From Candidatus Pantoea edessiphila (GTDB lineage Bacteria > Pseudomonadota > Gammaproteobacteria > Enterobacterales > Enterobacteriaceae), in NCBI RefSeq assembly GCF_002933345.1, contig NZ_PDKR01000001.1, forward strand, positions 1-64,000: a DNA stretch of 64,000 nt, given 5' to 3'. The notes beneath the pieces were generated by a model, which did not search any database, was not told the DNA's origin, and saw only the letters and a list, made by a program, of their open reading frames with translations. Positions within the stretch are counted from its first letter, which is position 1. Each line of letters begins with the position of its first letter. The position numbers were made by a program, and so were the translations under genes. Shown here in pieces: positions 30,206 through 41,611 of this stretch.

Positions 30206-31235
30206 GATAAAAGTCAATAGGCAACATATTACTATTGCATAATAAAAATGACAACATTTCAAATTGCAACCAAACTATCTTAGTATAGTTTTGCTTTATT
30301 GAAGTTTCTACTTTGATCAATAAATGTATTATTGTTTGTAAATTAGTAGTATCCAATCTTTTTAAAGCATACTTAAACAAGTAACGTCTTTGTTTCCATA
30401 CATTACAATTATCCATAACAACACATAAAGGTTTTTGTTTTTGTTGATAATAATGCAATTTTACCAATATTAATATATCACGTTGTAAAGTATTAAGTAA
30501 AAGAATTGCTTCATTATTGCTTCGTTCTAACTCATTTAAAATCTTTATTGCACGAATAATATTGCCTTCTAATAAAGCATTAACCCAAACAATAGAAGAA
30601 AAACATTGTGTTTTACTTATTGATAATTTAACTCTAGATAAAGTTAATTTCCTGTCAGGCCACTGCAAACATAACATTTTCATAGTTTGAGTTAATGCTG
30701 ATAAATTACCCTCATAGTAATGACAAAGTAACTTTATTGAATTATCATCTATAGATAATTTCATATCTTTAGCACGAATTTCTACCCATTTGTATAAATT
30801 ATTCAGTTCTAATTTCCAACATAAAACTGATATACCACATCTAGAAATTATTTTAAACCAAATACTACTTTCATCATTTTTATTTAGTTTTCCTATACGA
30901 TAAATAAATAAAATTTCAGGATGTAATAACTTAGATAGTACATTTAGCTGTTTTGTTATTAATTCATTTTGACTAAATTCATTGAATTGTAAATTAATAA
31001 CTTTTTTAGTATTAAATAAACTCAATGAATTACAAATTATAAATAAATTAATCCAATTAGTACTATTATCTATTATAAAATAAAAACTTTCTCCAAAACC
31101 ATTTTTTTTAGCTATTGTATTTATTAAATTAGCACTTTCATTTATTAAAGATGGTTCATTCCCTATTAATATATAGCAATTATGTAATTTCTTATGAAGT
31201 TGAGTGCTAAGTTGTTGAGCATAAATTTTGATCAT
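30195..31235 (-). CDS. holA: DNA polymerase III delta subunit
   Basis: HolA opens the beta clamp within the clamp loader. It has 346 residues (E. coli 343). Sequence is divergent, but the N-terminal IYAQQLSTQL...CYILIGNEPSLINES and the central helical domain follow the family, and the position between lptE and nadD is diagnostic. The start ATG lies just beyond a 25-bp tandem duplication that separates it from lptE. Confidence 0.9.
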   Translation of the reverse strand: MIKIYAQQLSTQLHKKLHNCYILIGNEPSLINESANLINTIAKKNGFGESFYFIIDNSTNWINLFIICNSLSLFNTKKVINLQFNEFSQNELITKQLNVLSKLLHPEILFIYRIGKLNKNDESSIWFKIISRCGISVLCWKLELNNLYKWVEIRAKDMKLSIDDNSIKLLCHYYEGNLSALTQTMKMLCLQWPDRKLTLSRVKLSISKTQCFSSIVWVNALLEGNIIRAIKILNELERSNNEAILLLNTLQRDILILVKLHYYQQKQKPLCVVMDNCNVWKQRRYLFKYALKRLDTTNLQTIIHLLIKVETSIKQNYTKIVWLQFEMLSFLLCNSNMLPIDFYRVL

Positions 31236-31283
31236 CTAAATCTCTTATTTAATCTTCTATCTAAATCTCTTATTTAATCTTCT
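31234..31283. repeat. perfect 25-bp tandem duplication at the lptE/holA junction
   Basis: Copy 1 is 31234-31258 and copy 2 is 31259-31283; they are identical. Copy 2 encodes the last residues of LptE (RRLNKRFR) on the minus strand, and copy 1 lies between the lptE stop and the holA start. If one copy is removed, lptE would end with TGA overlapping the holA ATG as ATGA, a common coupling arrangement. The duplication thus appears recent and has separated the two genes. Confidence 0.95.
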
Positions 31284-31919
31284 AGGTATTATCCTTTTCT
31301 GTCTATTATTATTATTAGAACTTAAAAATTTACGATTATAATATTTATAATTTGATCCCCTATTATGATTTGACGGATTTAATACAATTCTTTTAATTTT
31401 AACTTTTGAGCTATACTGATAGAATAACTCATTTAAAAACTTATCAGCAGCTTGTTGCCCTACATCATCAATTAATTTGTTATATTTTTCATTATTTTTT
31501 GTATCAATAGTTCCAATATACTCACATAATGAATGATAACTATAAGTTTTTATTTTAAATATTTTATGCTTTGGTAATTTTAAATCTACTGATGTCTCTA
31601 ATTTAAATTTACAATTTTTTGTTGTTAATTTCTTTTGCTTAAGAATTTCTAGAAGAGGATAGTTTTGTTTTTGTGGGTGAATAAAATATAGTACAGGGAA
31701 GTTAGCACGATTTTGTTCAGTATCCTTAACTATTCTAATATGATTAGAAGCTAACCCTTTATAAATATAAGGTGAAATAGGGCTATGATCTTTGTCTTTA
31801 TAAATAATTACATCCCTAAATCCATGTGGAGCATGAAAAATCTTAGGTAACTTAAAATTACAACCTGTTGTTGTAAATGTTATCAATATAATTAATAACT
31901 TATAAAAAATATTTTTCAT
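31257..31919 (-). CDS. lptE: LPS-assembly lipoprotein LptE (divergent)
   Basis: LptE plugs the LptD barrel that inserts LPS in the outer membrane. The identification rests on position between leuS and holA, an N-terminal lipoprotein signal (hydrophobic segment 5-16, lipobox ending at Cys20 in TTTGC) and a weak family pattern. It has 220 residues (E. coli 193). The body has diverged strongly. A basic, Asn-rich tail of about 45 residues (from about 175, with repeated N, R and K) is unlike E. coli. The tail might be non-functional drift. An unrelated lipoprotein cannot be excluded. Confidence 0.72.
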   Translation of the reverse strand: MKNIFYKLLIILITFTTTGCNFKLPKIFHAPHGFRDVIIYKDKDHSPISPYIYKGLASNHIRIVKDTEQNRANFPVLYFIHPQKQNYPLLEILKQKKLTTKNCKFKLETSVDLKLPKHKIFKIKTYSYHSLCEYIGTIDTKNNEKYNKLIDDVGQQAADKFLNELFYQYSSKVKIKRIVLNPSNHNRGSNYKYYNRKFLSSNNNNRQKRIIPRRLNKRFR

Positions 31920-31957
31920 GTTATTTCCCTATTTTAATTATTAACAAAATTAGTTGT

Positions 31958-34564
31958 TTAATTAGTTACGAAATTTATTACTTTTCCTGGTATATATATT
32001 ACTTTTCTAATAGTAACTCCATTAACATATTTTGCAACTGCATATCGTTGAATAGCAACATGTTCTACCTGTTCTTTTGTAAGATTAATGTCTGTAATTA
32101 CTAATTTATCTCGTAATTTTCCATTTACTTGTACAACTATTAAAAATGAATCATTAATAGTTTCATTCCTATAATTATTAGGAACTGGCCAAGACGCTTC
32201 GTCTATACTGATATTTTTATCCCCTACTAGATTTTGCCATATAACATAACAAATATGAGGAGTGAAAGGATAAAGCAAACGTGTTAAAACTAGCAATATT
32301 TCTTGTCTTAATGCTTTATCTTGTTCACTCTCTTTAGGAGCGAGAATTGTTTTATTCATTAATTTCATAATAGCCGCAATAGCTGTATTAAAGGATCTAC
32401 GGCGATCAATGTCCTCAGTTACCTTAATAATTGTTTTATTCAACATTTCTAATAAATTTTTTTGTTTATTATTAAGATTGGATAAAACTAATGGAGCTAT
32501 ACTTAAGTTACTTATATGTTCAAATGCTAAATTCCAAAAACGCTTTAAGAATCTATGTGCTCCAATAATACCAGATTCTTGCCATTGTAATGTCATTTCT
32601 ACTGGAGCAGCAAACATTATGAACAAACGTAACGTGTCAGCACCGTAACAACTAATTATTTTTTGAGGGTCAATTCCATTATTTTTAGATTTAGACATTT
32701 TATTCATTCCATCATAAACTAATAGACGTCCCTTTTTATCAATAGCATTTATAATTTCACCTAATTTATTACGTTTTACAATTACATCTAATGGAGATAT
32801 CCAATTGCGATTACCATTGTTATCTACGTAATAAAAAGAATCAGATAATACCATACCTTGACAAAGAAGACGCTTTACAGGTTCATTGGAATTTAAAAAA
32901 CCAGCATCTCGTAATAATTTATGATAAAAACGAAAATACATCAAATGCATTATAGCATGTTCTATACCTCCTATATATTGATCTACTGGCAACCAGTAAT
33001 TGGCTTCTACAGAATCTATAATATCTTTAGTATAGCCAGGTGAGGTATAACGTGCATAATACCATGAAGATTCCATAAAAGTGTCAAAAGTATCAGTTTC
33101 TCGAAACGCAACTTGATTATTTATTTTAATTTTAGCCCATTCTTTATTTGTTTTTATTGGACTAATAATACCATCCATAACAATATCTTCAGGTAATATA
33201 ACCGGTAATTGATCTTTAGGAATTGGAACTAAAGTTCCGTCTTTTAATGTTGCCATTGGAATTGGCGTACCCCAATAACGTTGACGTGAAATATTCCAAT
33301 CACGAAGACGATAATATATTTTACGTATTCCAATTTTTTTTGATATTAATTCTTCAGATACAATATTAATTGCATCTTTATGATTTAATCCATTAAATTT
33401 TCCTGAATTAAATAATACACCTTTTTCTATCATTGCTGATTTATTAACATTTGGCTCACTACCGTCATTATTTAAAATGACTGATTTTATAGGCAAATTA
33501 TATATTTTAGCAAATTCCCAGTCATCATTATTATGGGCCGGAACAGACATTATGGCACCTGTACCATATTCTGAAAGGATAAAATTTGATATCCAAACTT
33601 GGATAAGTTCACTAGTTAATGGATGAATTGCCATTAAATTCGTAATGACTCCTTTCTTTTTTCTCTTTGCTATATTAGTTGCAGAAATATTAGTATTTCT
33701 GCATTCCTTGATGAAATTAGAAATTGAAATATCATTTTTAGAAATTTTTAAAGTTAATGGATGATTTAAAGATAAATTAATATAAGTTACTCCAAAAATA
33801 GTATCTGGACGTGTAGTATATACTATTATTTTATCCTTAATGTTATTATTATTGGCTATTTGAAAAATAATTTCTAAACCTTCAGAACGTCCAATCCAAT
33901 TACGTTGCATAGTTTTTACTTTTTCAGGCCAATCTTCTAAAAGATCTAAATCTCTTAATAGTTCTTCTGCATAATCAGTGATTTTCATAAACCATTGTGA
34001 AATTTCTTTACGTTTAACTGGAGTATCACAACGCCAACAACGACCATTAATAACTTGTTCGTTAGCTAATACAGTTTGGTCTTGATTACACCAATTTACT
34101 TCTGATAGTTTCTTATACACTAGACCTTTATTATAAAGTTTTATAAAAAATAATTGTTCCCAGTAATAATATTCTGGTCGACAAGTAGTTATTTCTCGAT
34201 TCCAGTCATAGCTAAAACCTAAAGATTTTAGCTGTTTTTTCATATAAGCTATATTTTTATAAGTCCAAATCGCAGGAATAGTATTGTTTTTAATTGCAGC
34301 ATTTTCAGCTGGTAGTCCAAATGCATCCCATCCAATTGGTTGCAATACATTTTTTCCAAGTAAACGTTGATATCTTGTAATTACATCTCCAATAGTATAA
34401 TTACGAACATGTCCCATATGTATATGACCAGAAGGATAAGGTATCATAGATAAACAATAATATTTTTCTTTATTTTTATTCTCAGTTACATTAAAAATTT
34501 TATTTTCATCCCAAATACTTTGAACTTTAAATTCAATATCTTTAGGATGGTATTCTTTTTTCAT
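31958..34564 (-). CDS. leuS: leucyl-tRNA synthetase
   Basis: LeuS charges tRNA-Leu. I start at the ATG at 34564, giving [15 protein letters not shown], which aligns with E. coli MQEQYRPEEIESKVQ without a gap; an in-frame GTG two codons upstream (34570) is better spaced from AAGGA and cannot be excluded. About 868 residues (E. coli 860). The HIGH motif appears as [11 protein letters not shown] near 40-50, the CP1 editing domain around 220-420 has TTRPDTIFG, and the KMSKS loop KMSKSKNNG is intact near 619. tRNA-Leu(UAG) is in the same window. Confidence 0.96.
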   Translation of the reverse strand: MKKEYHPKDIEFKVQSIWDENKIFNVTENKNKEKYYCLSMIPYPSGHIHMGHVRNYTIGDVITRYQRLLGKNVLQPIGWDAFGLPAENAAIKNNTIPAIWTYKNIAYMKKQLKSLGFSYDWNREITTCRPEYYYWEQLFFIKLYNKGLVYKKLSEVNWCNQDQTVLANEQVINGRCWRCDTPVKRKEISQWFMKITDYAEELLRDLDLLEDWPEKVKTMQRNWIGRSEGLEIIFQIANNNNIKDKIIVYTTRPDTIFGVTYINLSLNHPLTLKISKNDISISNFIKECRNTNISATNIAKRKKKGVITNLMAIHPLTSELIQVWISNFILSEYGTGAIMSVPAHNNDDWEFAKIYNLPIKSVILNNDGSEPNVNKSAMIEKGVLFNSGKFNGLNHKDAINIVSEELISKKIGIRKIYYRLRDWNISRQRYWGTPIPMATLKDGTLVPIPKDQLPVILPEDIVMDGIISPIKTNKEWAKIKINNQVAFRETDTFDTFMESSWYYARYTSPGYTKDIIDSVEANYWLPVDQYIGGIEHAIMHLMYFRFYHKLLRDAGFLNSNEPVKRLLCQGMVLSDSFYYVDNNGNRNWISPLDVIVKRNKLGEIINAIDKKGRLLVYDGMNKMSKSKNNGIDPQKIISCYGADTLRLFIMFAAPVEMTLQWQESGIIGAHRFLKRFWNLAFEHISNLSIAPLVLSNLNNKQKNLLEMLNKTIIKVTEDIDRRRSFNTAIAAIMKLMNKTILAPKESEQDKALRQEILLVLTRLLYPFTPHICYVIWQNLVGDKNISIDEASWPVPNNYRNETINDSFLIVVQVNGKLRDKLVITDINLTKEQVEHVAIQRYAVAKYVNGVTIRKVIYIPGKVINFVTN

Positions 34565-34907
34565 AAACACTTACAGTGATCCTTAATTTATAACCGACTG
34601 CAATAATATATTTTTATCTTTATTATAACAATTTTATTATTTTATTAATAATACTAAAAACATAAAGAATATGTTATTAAAACTTTACTTGAAAATATAT
34701 AATAATTTATTATATTTAATACAACAAAATTGTTTATTTATTTTGAAAGAACTTAAAACCTAAAATAGGTTTGTTTATTTAAAATATAAAAAATTCAACA
34801 AGACATTTTATTTTAAGAATAATTGAGTATAGTTTGTAAAATTTGTTTTTGTTGACTATTATCATCTGGATTTAAACTAATCTATTCTCTTTATCTAAAA
34901 TGATGTT
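34565..34907. other. spacer between ybeY and leuS
   Basis: 343 bp, A/T-rich, no gene recognised. E. coli has lnt, corC (ybeX), glt transport genes and others in this interval; all are gone. Confidence 0.5.
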
Positions 34908-35363
34908 TTATTTGTATGGATTAGGATAATCAAGGATAGACATTATCTTGATTTCTAGACATTCCATTAAGTTAGTCTCATTTTCTGTATTATGCGTGTA
35001 TCCAAGCAAATGAAGTACGCCATGAACTAACATGTGTACTAAATGAAGTTCAATATTTTTTCCTTGTTCTATTGCTTCTCTTTCAATTAATGGGAAACAA
35101 ATAACTAAATCACCTAATAAAGATAACTTAATATTTGTAGGTTGTTCAAAAGGAAATGAAAGAATATTTGTAGACTTATTTTTTCCTCTATATCTTAGAT
35201 TAAGATTACGACTTTCTTCTTCATCTACTAAACGAATAGTAATTTCACTTTTTTTGTGAAAATAAATTAATATTTTTTCTATCCAATTTTTAAAGTTTAA
35301 TATATTAGGTATGTTATTAACTTCTCTACAAGCAATTTGTAAATCTACTATGATTTCTCTCAT
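34908..35363 (-). CDS. ybeY: endoribonuclease YbeY
   Basis: YbeY is a zinc-dependent RNase used in 16S rRNA maturation and ribosome quality control. The 151-residue protein (E. coli 155) has the metal motif HMLVHGVLHLLGYTH near 110-124 (H-x3-H-x5-H) and the conserved NILSFPFE and LLGDLVIC segments. ybeZ, which normally precedes it, is missing from the 337-bp gap to miaB. Confidence 0.95.
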   Translation of the reverse strand: MREIIVDLQIACREVNNIPNILNFKNWIEKILIYFHKKSEITIRLVDEEESRNLNLRYRGKNKSTNILSFPFEQPTNIKLSLLGDLVICFPLIEREAIEQGKNIELHLVHMLVHGVLHLLGYTHNTENETNLMECLEIKIMSILDYPNPYK

Positions 35364-35700
35364 TTATTTATTTTTCAAAAAATTAATATACATTAATTAC
35401 TAATGTTTTATTTATAATAAACTAACAACTAGTTTCTAAAATTTCATATTTTTTATAAAAATATGAATTAATTAAAAATATATAATTATTAATAAAAGAC
35501 TAATATGATTATATCTTATTGAAGATACGCATTTTATTTAAATTATTCTAATTTATTACTTAATGAAAATTCAAACAAATATACACATTTATTAATATAT
35601 TTGCTGGTAATTTTATTAGTTTCTTAGGAGAAGAATTATTAACAATTTTTTCTACTTTTTTATTGTGCTAATAAATTATTATTTTAGTAATATTTTATAT
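35364..35700. other. spacer where ybeZ would be expected
   Basis: 337 bp without a gene. It contains a hairpin with 11-bp perfect arms (35443-35453 and 35457-35467, 3-base loop), partly G/C-paired, which might terminate miaB transcription on the minus strand. No PhoH-like motif of ybeZ is recognisable. Confidence 0.5.
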
Positions 35701-37047
35701 TTATGAAAAATTTATTTCATCTTCAGTCTTGAGTAATTTACCTTTTAAATAATTAAAATTATTACCTGTAATTCTTACATCAACAAATTTGCCAATGTTA
35801 TTATATGATCCTTTAAACGTGACTACACGATTATTTTCCGTCTTTCCTGATATTTCTTTGGTATCTGTACGTGAAAATCCATCCACTAAAACACGTTGTA
35901 TAGTGCCAACCATACGATCACTCCAATATTTAGCTTGTTTATTAATAAGATCTTGAAGTAAATAAAGCCTTCGTTTTTTTTCTTCTTCTTTTACTTCATC
36001 AGGTAAATAAGTTGCAGGTGTACCTGGTCTAGGAGAATATAGAAAACTAAAACTCATATCAAAGTTTATATCTTTGATAAAGTTGATAGTTTCATTAAAA
36101 TCACAGACTGTTTCACCAGGAAAACCAACAATAAAATCCGAGCTTATTTGAATATTTGGACGTACTTGAATTAATTTATTAATGATAGATTTATAATCTA
36201 ATGCAGTATGTGAACGTTTCATCAATTTAAGTATACGATCAGAACCACTTTGTACAGGTAAATGTAAAAAACTTACTAAATTAGGAATATCTTTATAAAC
36301 TTCAATTAACTCATCATTAAATTCAATTGGATGACTAGTAATAAAACGAATGCGATCTATTCCTTGAATTTTTGCAACAAGACGTAATAAATTAGCTAGT
36401 GTACATATCTGCCCTTCAGAATTTAATCCTCGGTATGCATTTACATTTTGCCCTAATAAAGTAATTTCTCTTACCCCTTGTGATGCTAGCTGAGAAATTT
36501 CTAATAATATTTCATTGCTAGAACGACTTACTTCTTCGCCTCGAGTATAAGGTACTATACAAAAAGTGCAATATTTATTACAACCTTCCATAATAGAAAC
36601 AAAAGCAGTAGGCTTATCTGCAATAGCACTAGAAAATCTATCAAATTTTTCTAGTTTTGGAAAGCTAATATCTATAATTGGATTTTTTATATTATAAGAT
36701 CTGTTAATCATTTCAGGAAGACGATGTAGTGTTTGTGGACCAAAAACTATATCTACGTAAGGTGCACGTTCTATAATATATTCACCTTCCTGTGATGCTA
36801 CACATCCACCAACGCCGATAATTAAATCAGTATTGTTTTTTTTAAAATTTTTCCATCTTCCCAATTGGTGAAAAACTTTTTCTTGTGCTTTTTCTCTAAC
36901 AGAACAGGTATTCAATAACAAAATATCTGCATTTTCAGCTTCTTTTGTCAAAATATAACCATGAGATTGTTTTAATAAATTGATAATTTTAGATGAATCA
37001 TATTCATTCATCTGACAGCCCCAAGTTTTAATATATATTTTTTTCAT
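35701..37047 (-). CDS. miaB: tRNA-2-methylthio-N6-isopentenyladenosine synthase (radical SAM)
   Basis: MiaB adds a methylthio group to i6A37 in tRNAs reading U-starting codons. The 448-residue protein (E. coli 474) shows the N-terminal UPF0004 cysteines ([12 protein letters not shown] at 8-19, then NTCSVREKA and GGCVASQ), the radical-SAM motif CNKYCTFC near 155-162, and a C-terminal TRAM domain. Retention implies that miaA is probably present elsewhere. It needs reduced flavodoxin, as do LipA and BioB. Confidence 0.97.
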   Translation of the reverse strand: MKKIYIKTWGCQMNEYDSSKIINLLKQSHGYILTKEAENADILLLNTCSVREKAQEKVFHQLGRWKNFKKNNTDLIIGVGGCVASQEGEYIIERAPYVDIVFGPQTLHRLPEMINRSYNIKNPIIDISFPKLEKFDRFSSAIADKPTAFVSIMEGCNKYCTFCIVPYTRGEEVSRSSNEILLEISQLASQGVREITLLGQNVNAYRGLNSEGQICTLANLLRLVAKIQGIDRIRFITSHPIEFNDELIEVYKDIPNLVSFLHLPVQSGSDRILKLMKRSHTALDYKSIINKLIQVRPNIQISSDFIVGFPGETVCDFNETINFIKDINFDMSFSFLYSPRPGTPATYLPDEVKEEEKKRRLYLLQDLINKQAKYWSDRMVGTIQRVLVDGFSRTDTKEISGKTENNRVVTFKGSYNNIGKFVDVRITGNNFNYLKGKLLKTEDEINFS

Positions 37048-37612
37048 TTATAAACTCTTAGAGTTAAACACTCTATTATATAAATAATCAATCATATTTA
37101 ATATGATTGATTAAATTTTCATTATCATTATACATATATTAATAATAATTACTTTATTTTACATTAATTAAAATCAAAATTATTTTCGACTTTTAATAAT
37201 ATTTAATACATAATACTTTAAATCTTAAATAAGTTTCAATATTAAGTAAAAATCATTATAAATTAATTATAATATTTAAAATTTTGTAAAATATAAATAT
37301 ACATTAAATATTTATTTATTAATAGTTTCAGAAAAATAAATATATAGATTATATACGAATATAAATTTTATCTAAAATGTTCTGATATAAAACGAAAATG
37401 AAATTATTATTAATAAACTATTTAATAAAAGTAAAAATATAATTTATATATATCTTTAGAAATCATCGAATATGAAAAAGCTCTTTCAAATAAAAATTTC
37501 ATAAAATGAGAAAAGATTCATTTAACGTTTATCAATAATAAATCGATAAATAAACCCAATATATCTTAATTATAAAAATTGAATGATATAATAATCTTAA
37601 AGATTAGTTTTT
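37048..37612. other. spacer between miaB and the tRNA cluster, with a 29-bp palindrome
   Basis: 565 bp without a gene. A perfect palindrome, 14-bp arms around one base, spans 37085-37113, about 40 bp upstream of the miaB ATG. It contains several G/C pairs (the TGATTGA-type arms). The rest is A/T-rich and unremarkable. Confidence 0.6.
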
Positions 37613-37687
37613 TAGCTGGGGTACCTGGATTCGAACCAGGGAATGCCGGTATCAAAAACCGGTGCCTTACCGCTTGGCTATACCCCA
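37613..37687 (-). tRNA. tRNA-Gln (anticodon UUG)
   Basis: Minus strand from 37687. The acceptor stem TGGGGTA/TACCCCA, D arm, anticodon loop TTTTTGA with TTG, and T arm with GGTTCGAATCC fold as a standard cloverleaf and match E. coli tRNA-Gln closely. The discriminator is G at 37616. The next three bases read CTA instead of the encoded CCA usual in enterobacteria. It is the last of three tRNAs in E. coli order (metT-leuW-gln). Confidence 0.97.
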
Positions 37688-37710
37688 TCTGATTCACCCG
37701 CATCTGAATG

Positions 37711-37797
37711 GAATGCGGAAGACGAGATTTGAACTCGTATACCAATAGAGGTGCCAGAATCTAAATCTGGTGCGTCTACCCATTTCGCCACTTCCGC
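37711..37797 (-). tRNA. tRNA-Leu (anticodon UAG)
   Basis: Minus strand from 37797. The acceptor stem GCGGAAG/CTTCCGC, anticodon TAG in the loop ATTTAGA, a long class II variable arm and T arm GAGTTCAAATCTC are clear, closely matching E. coli leuW. The mature body ends with discriminator A at 37714; the next bases are TTC, so CCA is not encoded. Confidence 0.97.
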
Positions 37798-37799
37798 AA

Positions 37800-37876
37800 T
37801 AGTAGCTACGACGGGAATTGAACCCGTGACCCCAGCGTTATGAGTGCTGTGCTCTAACCAACTAAGCTACGTAGCT
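37800..37876 (-). tRNA. elongator tRNA-Met (anticodon CAU)
   Basis: Minus strand from 37876. The acceptor stem AGCTACG/CGTAGCT, anticodon CAT in the loop CTCATAA, and T arm with GGTTCAATTCC fold normally. It matches E. coli metT, except that the first pair is A-T rather than G-C. The discriminator is A at 37803 and the next three bases are CTA, so CCA is not encoded. Confidence 0.97.
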
Positions 37877-38868
37877 ATTTTGCATATAGCAAATTAATTC
37901 AACTATTATTATGATAAGTTAATCATATATCGTCAACTAATTTTTTTATAATGACTTTAATCTTATTAAATTTAAAGGATATTCAAGAAAAAACTTTAAA
38001 TTAAAATATAAAACTAATATAGGAATTAGGAATTAAATATAGAAATTAATATATAACTGATTATACTCATTTCTAATAAATATTAGAAATAATCTCTTTA
38101 TTTAATTAGTTAGCTAGCTGACAATATTTTTTGTATTATATAATCCATAATTTTAAATTATTAATTTCAAGATCTTATAATGCAAATACTTGTTAAAGTA
38201 GAACAAAACTATAATAATTATTTCTGTATTTATTCTATAATTATGTAATTACATAAAAAAATATAATCTCATAATTCATTTAGGAGTAATTTTCGGTTAT
38301 TTTTCAACTATTTTTTTAACACGTGTAATTTATTTTATTAACTTTATAATAGAATATTTGTAAATATAAGTTTATATTTTATCTTACATTGATTGTATTC
38401 CTAATAATAATAAATTATAGGATTATAAAATAATCCCTAATAATTTAGTTTAACGAGTTAAATATGTTTAATATTTAGATATGAAATACATTTATCTTCT
38501 ATCATAATAGATCTGAGATTGACAACATTATTAATGTCTGGTATTTCATCATTAGATAATTGTAAATCACACTATTTAGAATCTCATAATATGAACAATA
38601 TTAAATTCAATACAATTTTTATATTATTTATTTCAATTTTTTAAAAAAAATCAAATATTTCAGTTAAGATAACTAAATTACAATATAGTTGCTCTAATAA
38701 TATTAATTTAAGTTTTTTATAATTACAAAATAATATGTATAATTGCGTTGAATTTACATATATAAATTATCTCTAATAGTTAAATAAAATTTTTGATTTA
38801 TATTACTAATTATTTTAATAATTTATATTCTTATTATTTTATTTACTATAATTGAGGGAATTAAAAAA
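37877..38868. other. 1-kb gene-free spacer before glnS
   Basis: 992 bp between the tRNA cluster and glnS with no recognisable gene, RNA or motif. The tRNA promoter should lie at its left end and the glnS promoter with a GAGGGA ribosome binding site at its right end. E. coli has asnB and the nag genes here. Confidence 0.55.
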
Positions 38869-40551
38869 ATGAAACAAAACAAATACCAAGTTATGAATTT
38901 TATTCGTCATATTATAGATGAGGATTTAGCAATTGGTAAATATGACAATATACATACTCGTTTTCCACCAGAACCAAATGGTTATCTTCATATTGGACAT
39001 GCAAAATCAATATGTTTGAATTTCGGAATTGCAAAGGATTATAATGGTAAATGTAATTTACGTTTTGATGATACAAATCCTGTAAATGAAAATAGTAATT
39101 TTATTGAATCCATAAAGAATGATATAAAGTGGTTAGGTTTTACTTGGAGCGGAGATATTAAATACACATCAAATTATTTTGATCAAATATATAAATATGC
39201 AATTGAACTTATCAATAAAGGACTTGCATATGTAGATGAATTAACAATAGAAGAAATTAAAGAATATCGCGGAGTTTGGAGTAAACCTGGAGTAAACAGT
39301 CCATATCGTAACAGATCTATAAAAGAAAATATATTTTTGTTTGACAAAATGAAAAAAGGTTATTTTAAAGAAGGAAAAGCATGTCTACGTGCTAAAATTG
39401 ATATGTCTTCTAATTTTATCTTAATGAGAGATCCAGTACTGTATAGAATTAAATTTTTTAAACATCATCAAACTAGTGATGATTGGTGTATTTATCCAAT
39501 GTATGATTTTGCTCATTGTATATCTGATGCTTTGGAGGGAATTACTCATTCATTATGTACATTAGAATTTTTAGATAATAGACGTCTTTATGAATGGATA
39601 TTGAAACATATTTCTATTTCTACAATATATCCAAGTCAGTACGAATATTCTAGATTAAATTTAGAGTATTCAGTTACGTCAAAAAGAAAATTAAGCCAAT
39701 TAGTAAATAAAAAATATGTTGAAGGTTGGGATGATCCTCGTATGCCAACAATCTCTGGTTTACGGCGTAGAGGTTACACACCAGCTTCAATCTGTGAATT
39801 CTGTCATCGTATCGGAGTAACTAAACAACAAAATATTATTGAAATGAGTTTGCTAGAATCATGTGTTCGTGATGAACTTAATAGAAATGCACCTCGTGCA
39901 ATGGCTGTATTAGATCCAATTCAAATCATTATTCAAAATCTTCCGTTGAATTATGAAAAAATCATTGTAATGAAAAATCATCCCAATATGCCAGAAATGG
40001 GTACTCGTGAAGTAGTGTTTAGTAATACAATTTGGATTGATAAAGCTGATTTTCGTGAACAATATATTAAAAATTATAAACGTTTAATTCTTGGAAAAGA
40101 AGTTCGTTTGCGTAATGCTTGTATAATTCGTTGTGATTATATTACCAAAGATAAAGAAGGAAACATAATTTGTATATATTGCACATGTGATCTAAATACA
40201 TTAAGCAAAAATGTAATTGATAAAAGTTACAAAAATAACGGTATTATTCATTGGATATCAAAAGCACATGCACAGCCAGCTGAATTTCGTTTATATAATC
40301 GTTTATTTAACATTCCAAATCCAAGTTCAGAAAAAAATTTTCTTGCAAATATAAATCCAAATTCACTAGAAATTAAACATGGTTATGTTGAACAAAGTAT
40401 TAAAAACGCAAAAGCCAACAAACCTTATCAATTTGAACGCGAAGGTTATTTTTGTGCAGATAGCGTTTATTCTAATCAATCGCATTTAGTATTCAATCGC
40501 ATTGTTAGTTTACGTGATTCTTATGAAAAATTATCTAGTAAATCATTTTAA
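38869..40551 (+). CDS. glnS: glutaminyl-tRNA synthetase
   Basis: GlnS charges tRNA-Gln directly. The 560-residue class I enzyme (E. coli 554) shows the HIGH motif in [12 protein letters not shown] near 33-44, the RFDDTNP motif, [18 protein letters not shown] and the KMSKS-like loop VTSKRKL. The matching tRNA-Gln is 1.2 kb away, as in E. coli order. A GAGGGAATT ribosome binding site precedes the ATG. Confidence 0.97.
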   Translation: MKQNKYQVMNFIRHIIDEDLAIGKYDNIHTRFPPEPNGYLHIGHAKSICLNFGIAKDYNGKCNLRFDDTNPVNENSNFIESIKNDIKWLGFTWSGDIKYTSNYFDQIYKYAIELINKGLAYVDELTIEEIKEYRGVWSKPGVNSPYRNRSIKENIFLFDKMKKGYFKEGKACLRAKIDMSSNFILMRDPVLYRIKFFKHHQTSDDWCIYPMYDFAHCISDALEGITHSLCTLEFLDNRRLYEWILKHISISTIYPSQYEYSRLNLEYSVTSKRKLSQLVNKKYVEGWDDPRMPTISGLRRRGYTPASICEFCHRIGVTKQQNIIEMSLLESCVRDELNRNAPRAMAVLDPIQIIIQNLPLNYEKIIVMKNHPNMPEMGTREVVFSNTIWIDKADFREQYIKNYKRLILGKEVRLRNACIIRCDYITKDKEGNIICIYCTCDLNTLSKNVIDKSYKNNGIIHWISKAHAQPAEFRLYNRLFNIPNPSSEKNFLANINPNSLEIKHGYVEQSIKNAKANKPYQFEREGYFCADSVYSNQSHLVFNRIVSLRDSYEKLSSKSF

Positions 40552-40724
40552 TTTCCAAATTAAATTAACATTTTAATTTTATTAATATATATCAATATTA
40601 GCAATTAGCATGACTTTACATATTTTTATAGATATAATCAAAAACATACTTTAGTTAAAAAATCAAATTTACCACTATAATATTTAATCAATAATAACAA
40701 TATAGTTAGAACTTCTATTTTATT

Positions 40725-41240
40725 TTAAAGAAGACCACATTCATTTAAAATTTGTTTCACCCATTTATTAACTCTATCATTAGTAAGATGTGATTGACGA
40801 TCTTCATCAATAGCTAATCCTAAAAAAATATCTTTATTTACTAGTCCTTTTGAGGATTCAAAATTATAACCTTTAGTAGGCCAATGACCTATAATTTTTG
40901 CTCCATTGGATAGAACAACGTTATATAAGATACCCATCGCATCACAAAAATATTCTGTATAATCTTCTTGATCTCCACAACCAAATAAACCTACATTTTT
41001 TCCATTGAATTTAATTTTTTTTAATATTGGTAGAAAATCCTCCCAATCACATTGTAATTCTCCATAATACCATGTTGGGCTTCCTAATAAAATTATATCA
41101 AATATTTCTAAATCTTCTCTGCTACTATCAGCTATATCATAAATTTTTGCAATATTATTACCTATTTTTTTTTGAATTATTTGAGCAACATTTTCTGTAT
41201 TGCCAGTATCACTACCAAAAAAAATACCTATATTTTTCAT
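40725..41240 (-). CDS. fldA: flavodoxin 1
   Basis: FldA is a small FMN electron carrier. The 171-residue protein (E. coli 176) has the phosphate-binding loop [11 protein letters not shown] near 9-19, the FMN-stacking tryptophan/tyrosine loops [13 protein letters not shown] near 54-66 and [15 protein letters not shown] near 100-114. Fpr (15120-15866) reduces it. Likely users are BioB, LipA, MiaB and isoprenoid enzymes. fur, which follows fldA in E. coli, is missing from the spacer to glnS. Confidence 0.96.
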   Translation of the reverse strand: MKNIGIFFGSDTGNTENVAQIIQKKIGNNIAKIYDIADSSREDLEIFDIILLGSPTWYYGELQCDWEDFLPILKKIKFNGKNVGLFGCGDQEDYTEYFCDAMGILYNVVLSNGAKIIGHWPTKGYNFESSKGLVNKDIFLGLAIDEDRQSHLTNDRVNKWVKQILNECGLL

Positions 41241-41611
41241 AAAAACCTCTACTAATATTGATTTAAAATTTTTATAAACGATAAATTAATATGTTATTTT
41301 TTGATCAAAATTCTATAGAGTTTTGATCAGTTAAATCCTATTATAAATTATGTTATTATATAAAATAACATATCTTAAATGATTGATATCAAAAATGATA
41401 AAATTATCAATGAATAATAAATTTTAAAATGAATTTATAAAACATTTTAATGCTAAATTGTAATTTATTAAGATAATTTAATAATTATAGAATAAGGTAA
41501 TCAATCTAAAATATTTTAAAAAATTTAATCAATCTATAAACTTACTAAAGTATTGTATCTATAATTCAATTAATAAAGTATATTAAATAAGTATTATAAA
41601 GTGTTAGTCAT
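41241..41611. other. spacer between fldA and the gltA pseudogene
   Basis: 371 bp without a gene. A hairpin with 9-bp arms TGATCAAAA (41302-41310) and TTTTGATCA (41321-41329), 10-base loop, stands 62 bp upstream of fldA. It resembles an operator or terminator stem; no factor can be assigned. Confidence 0.5.
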
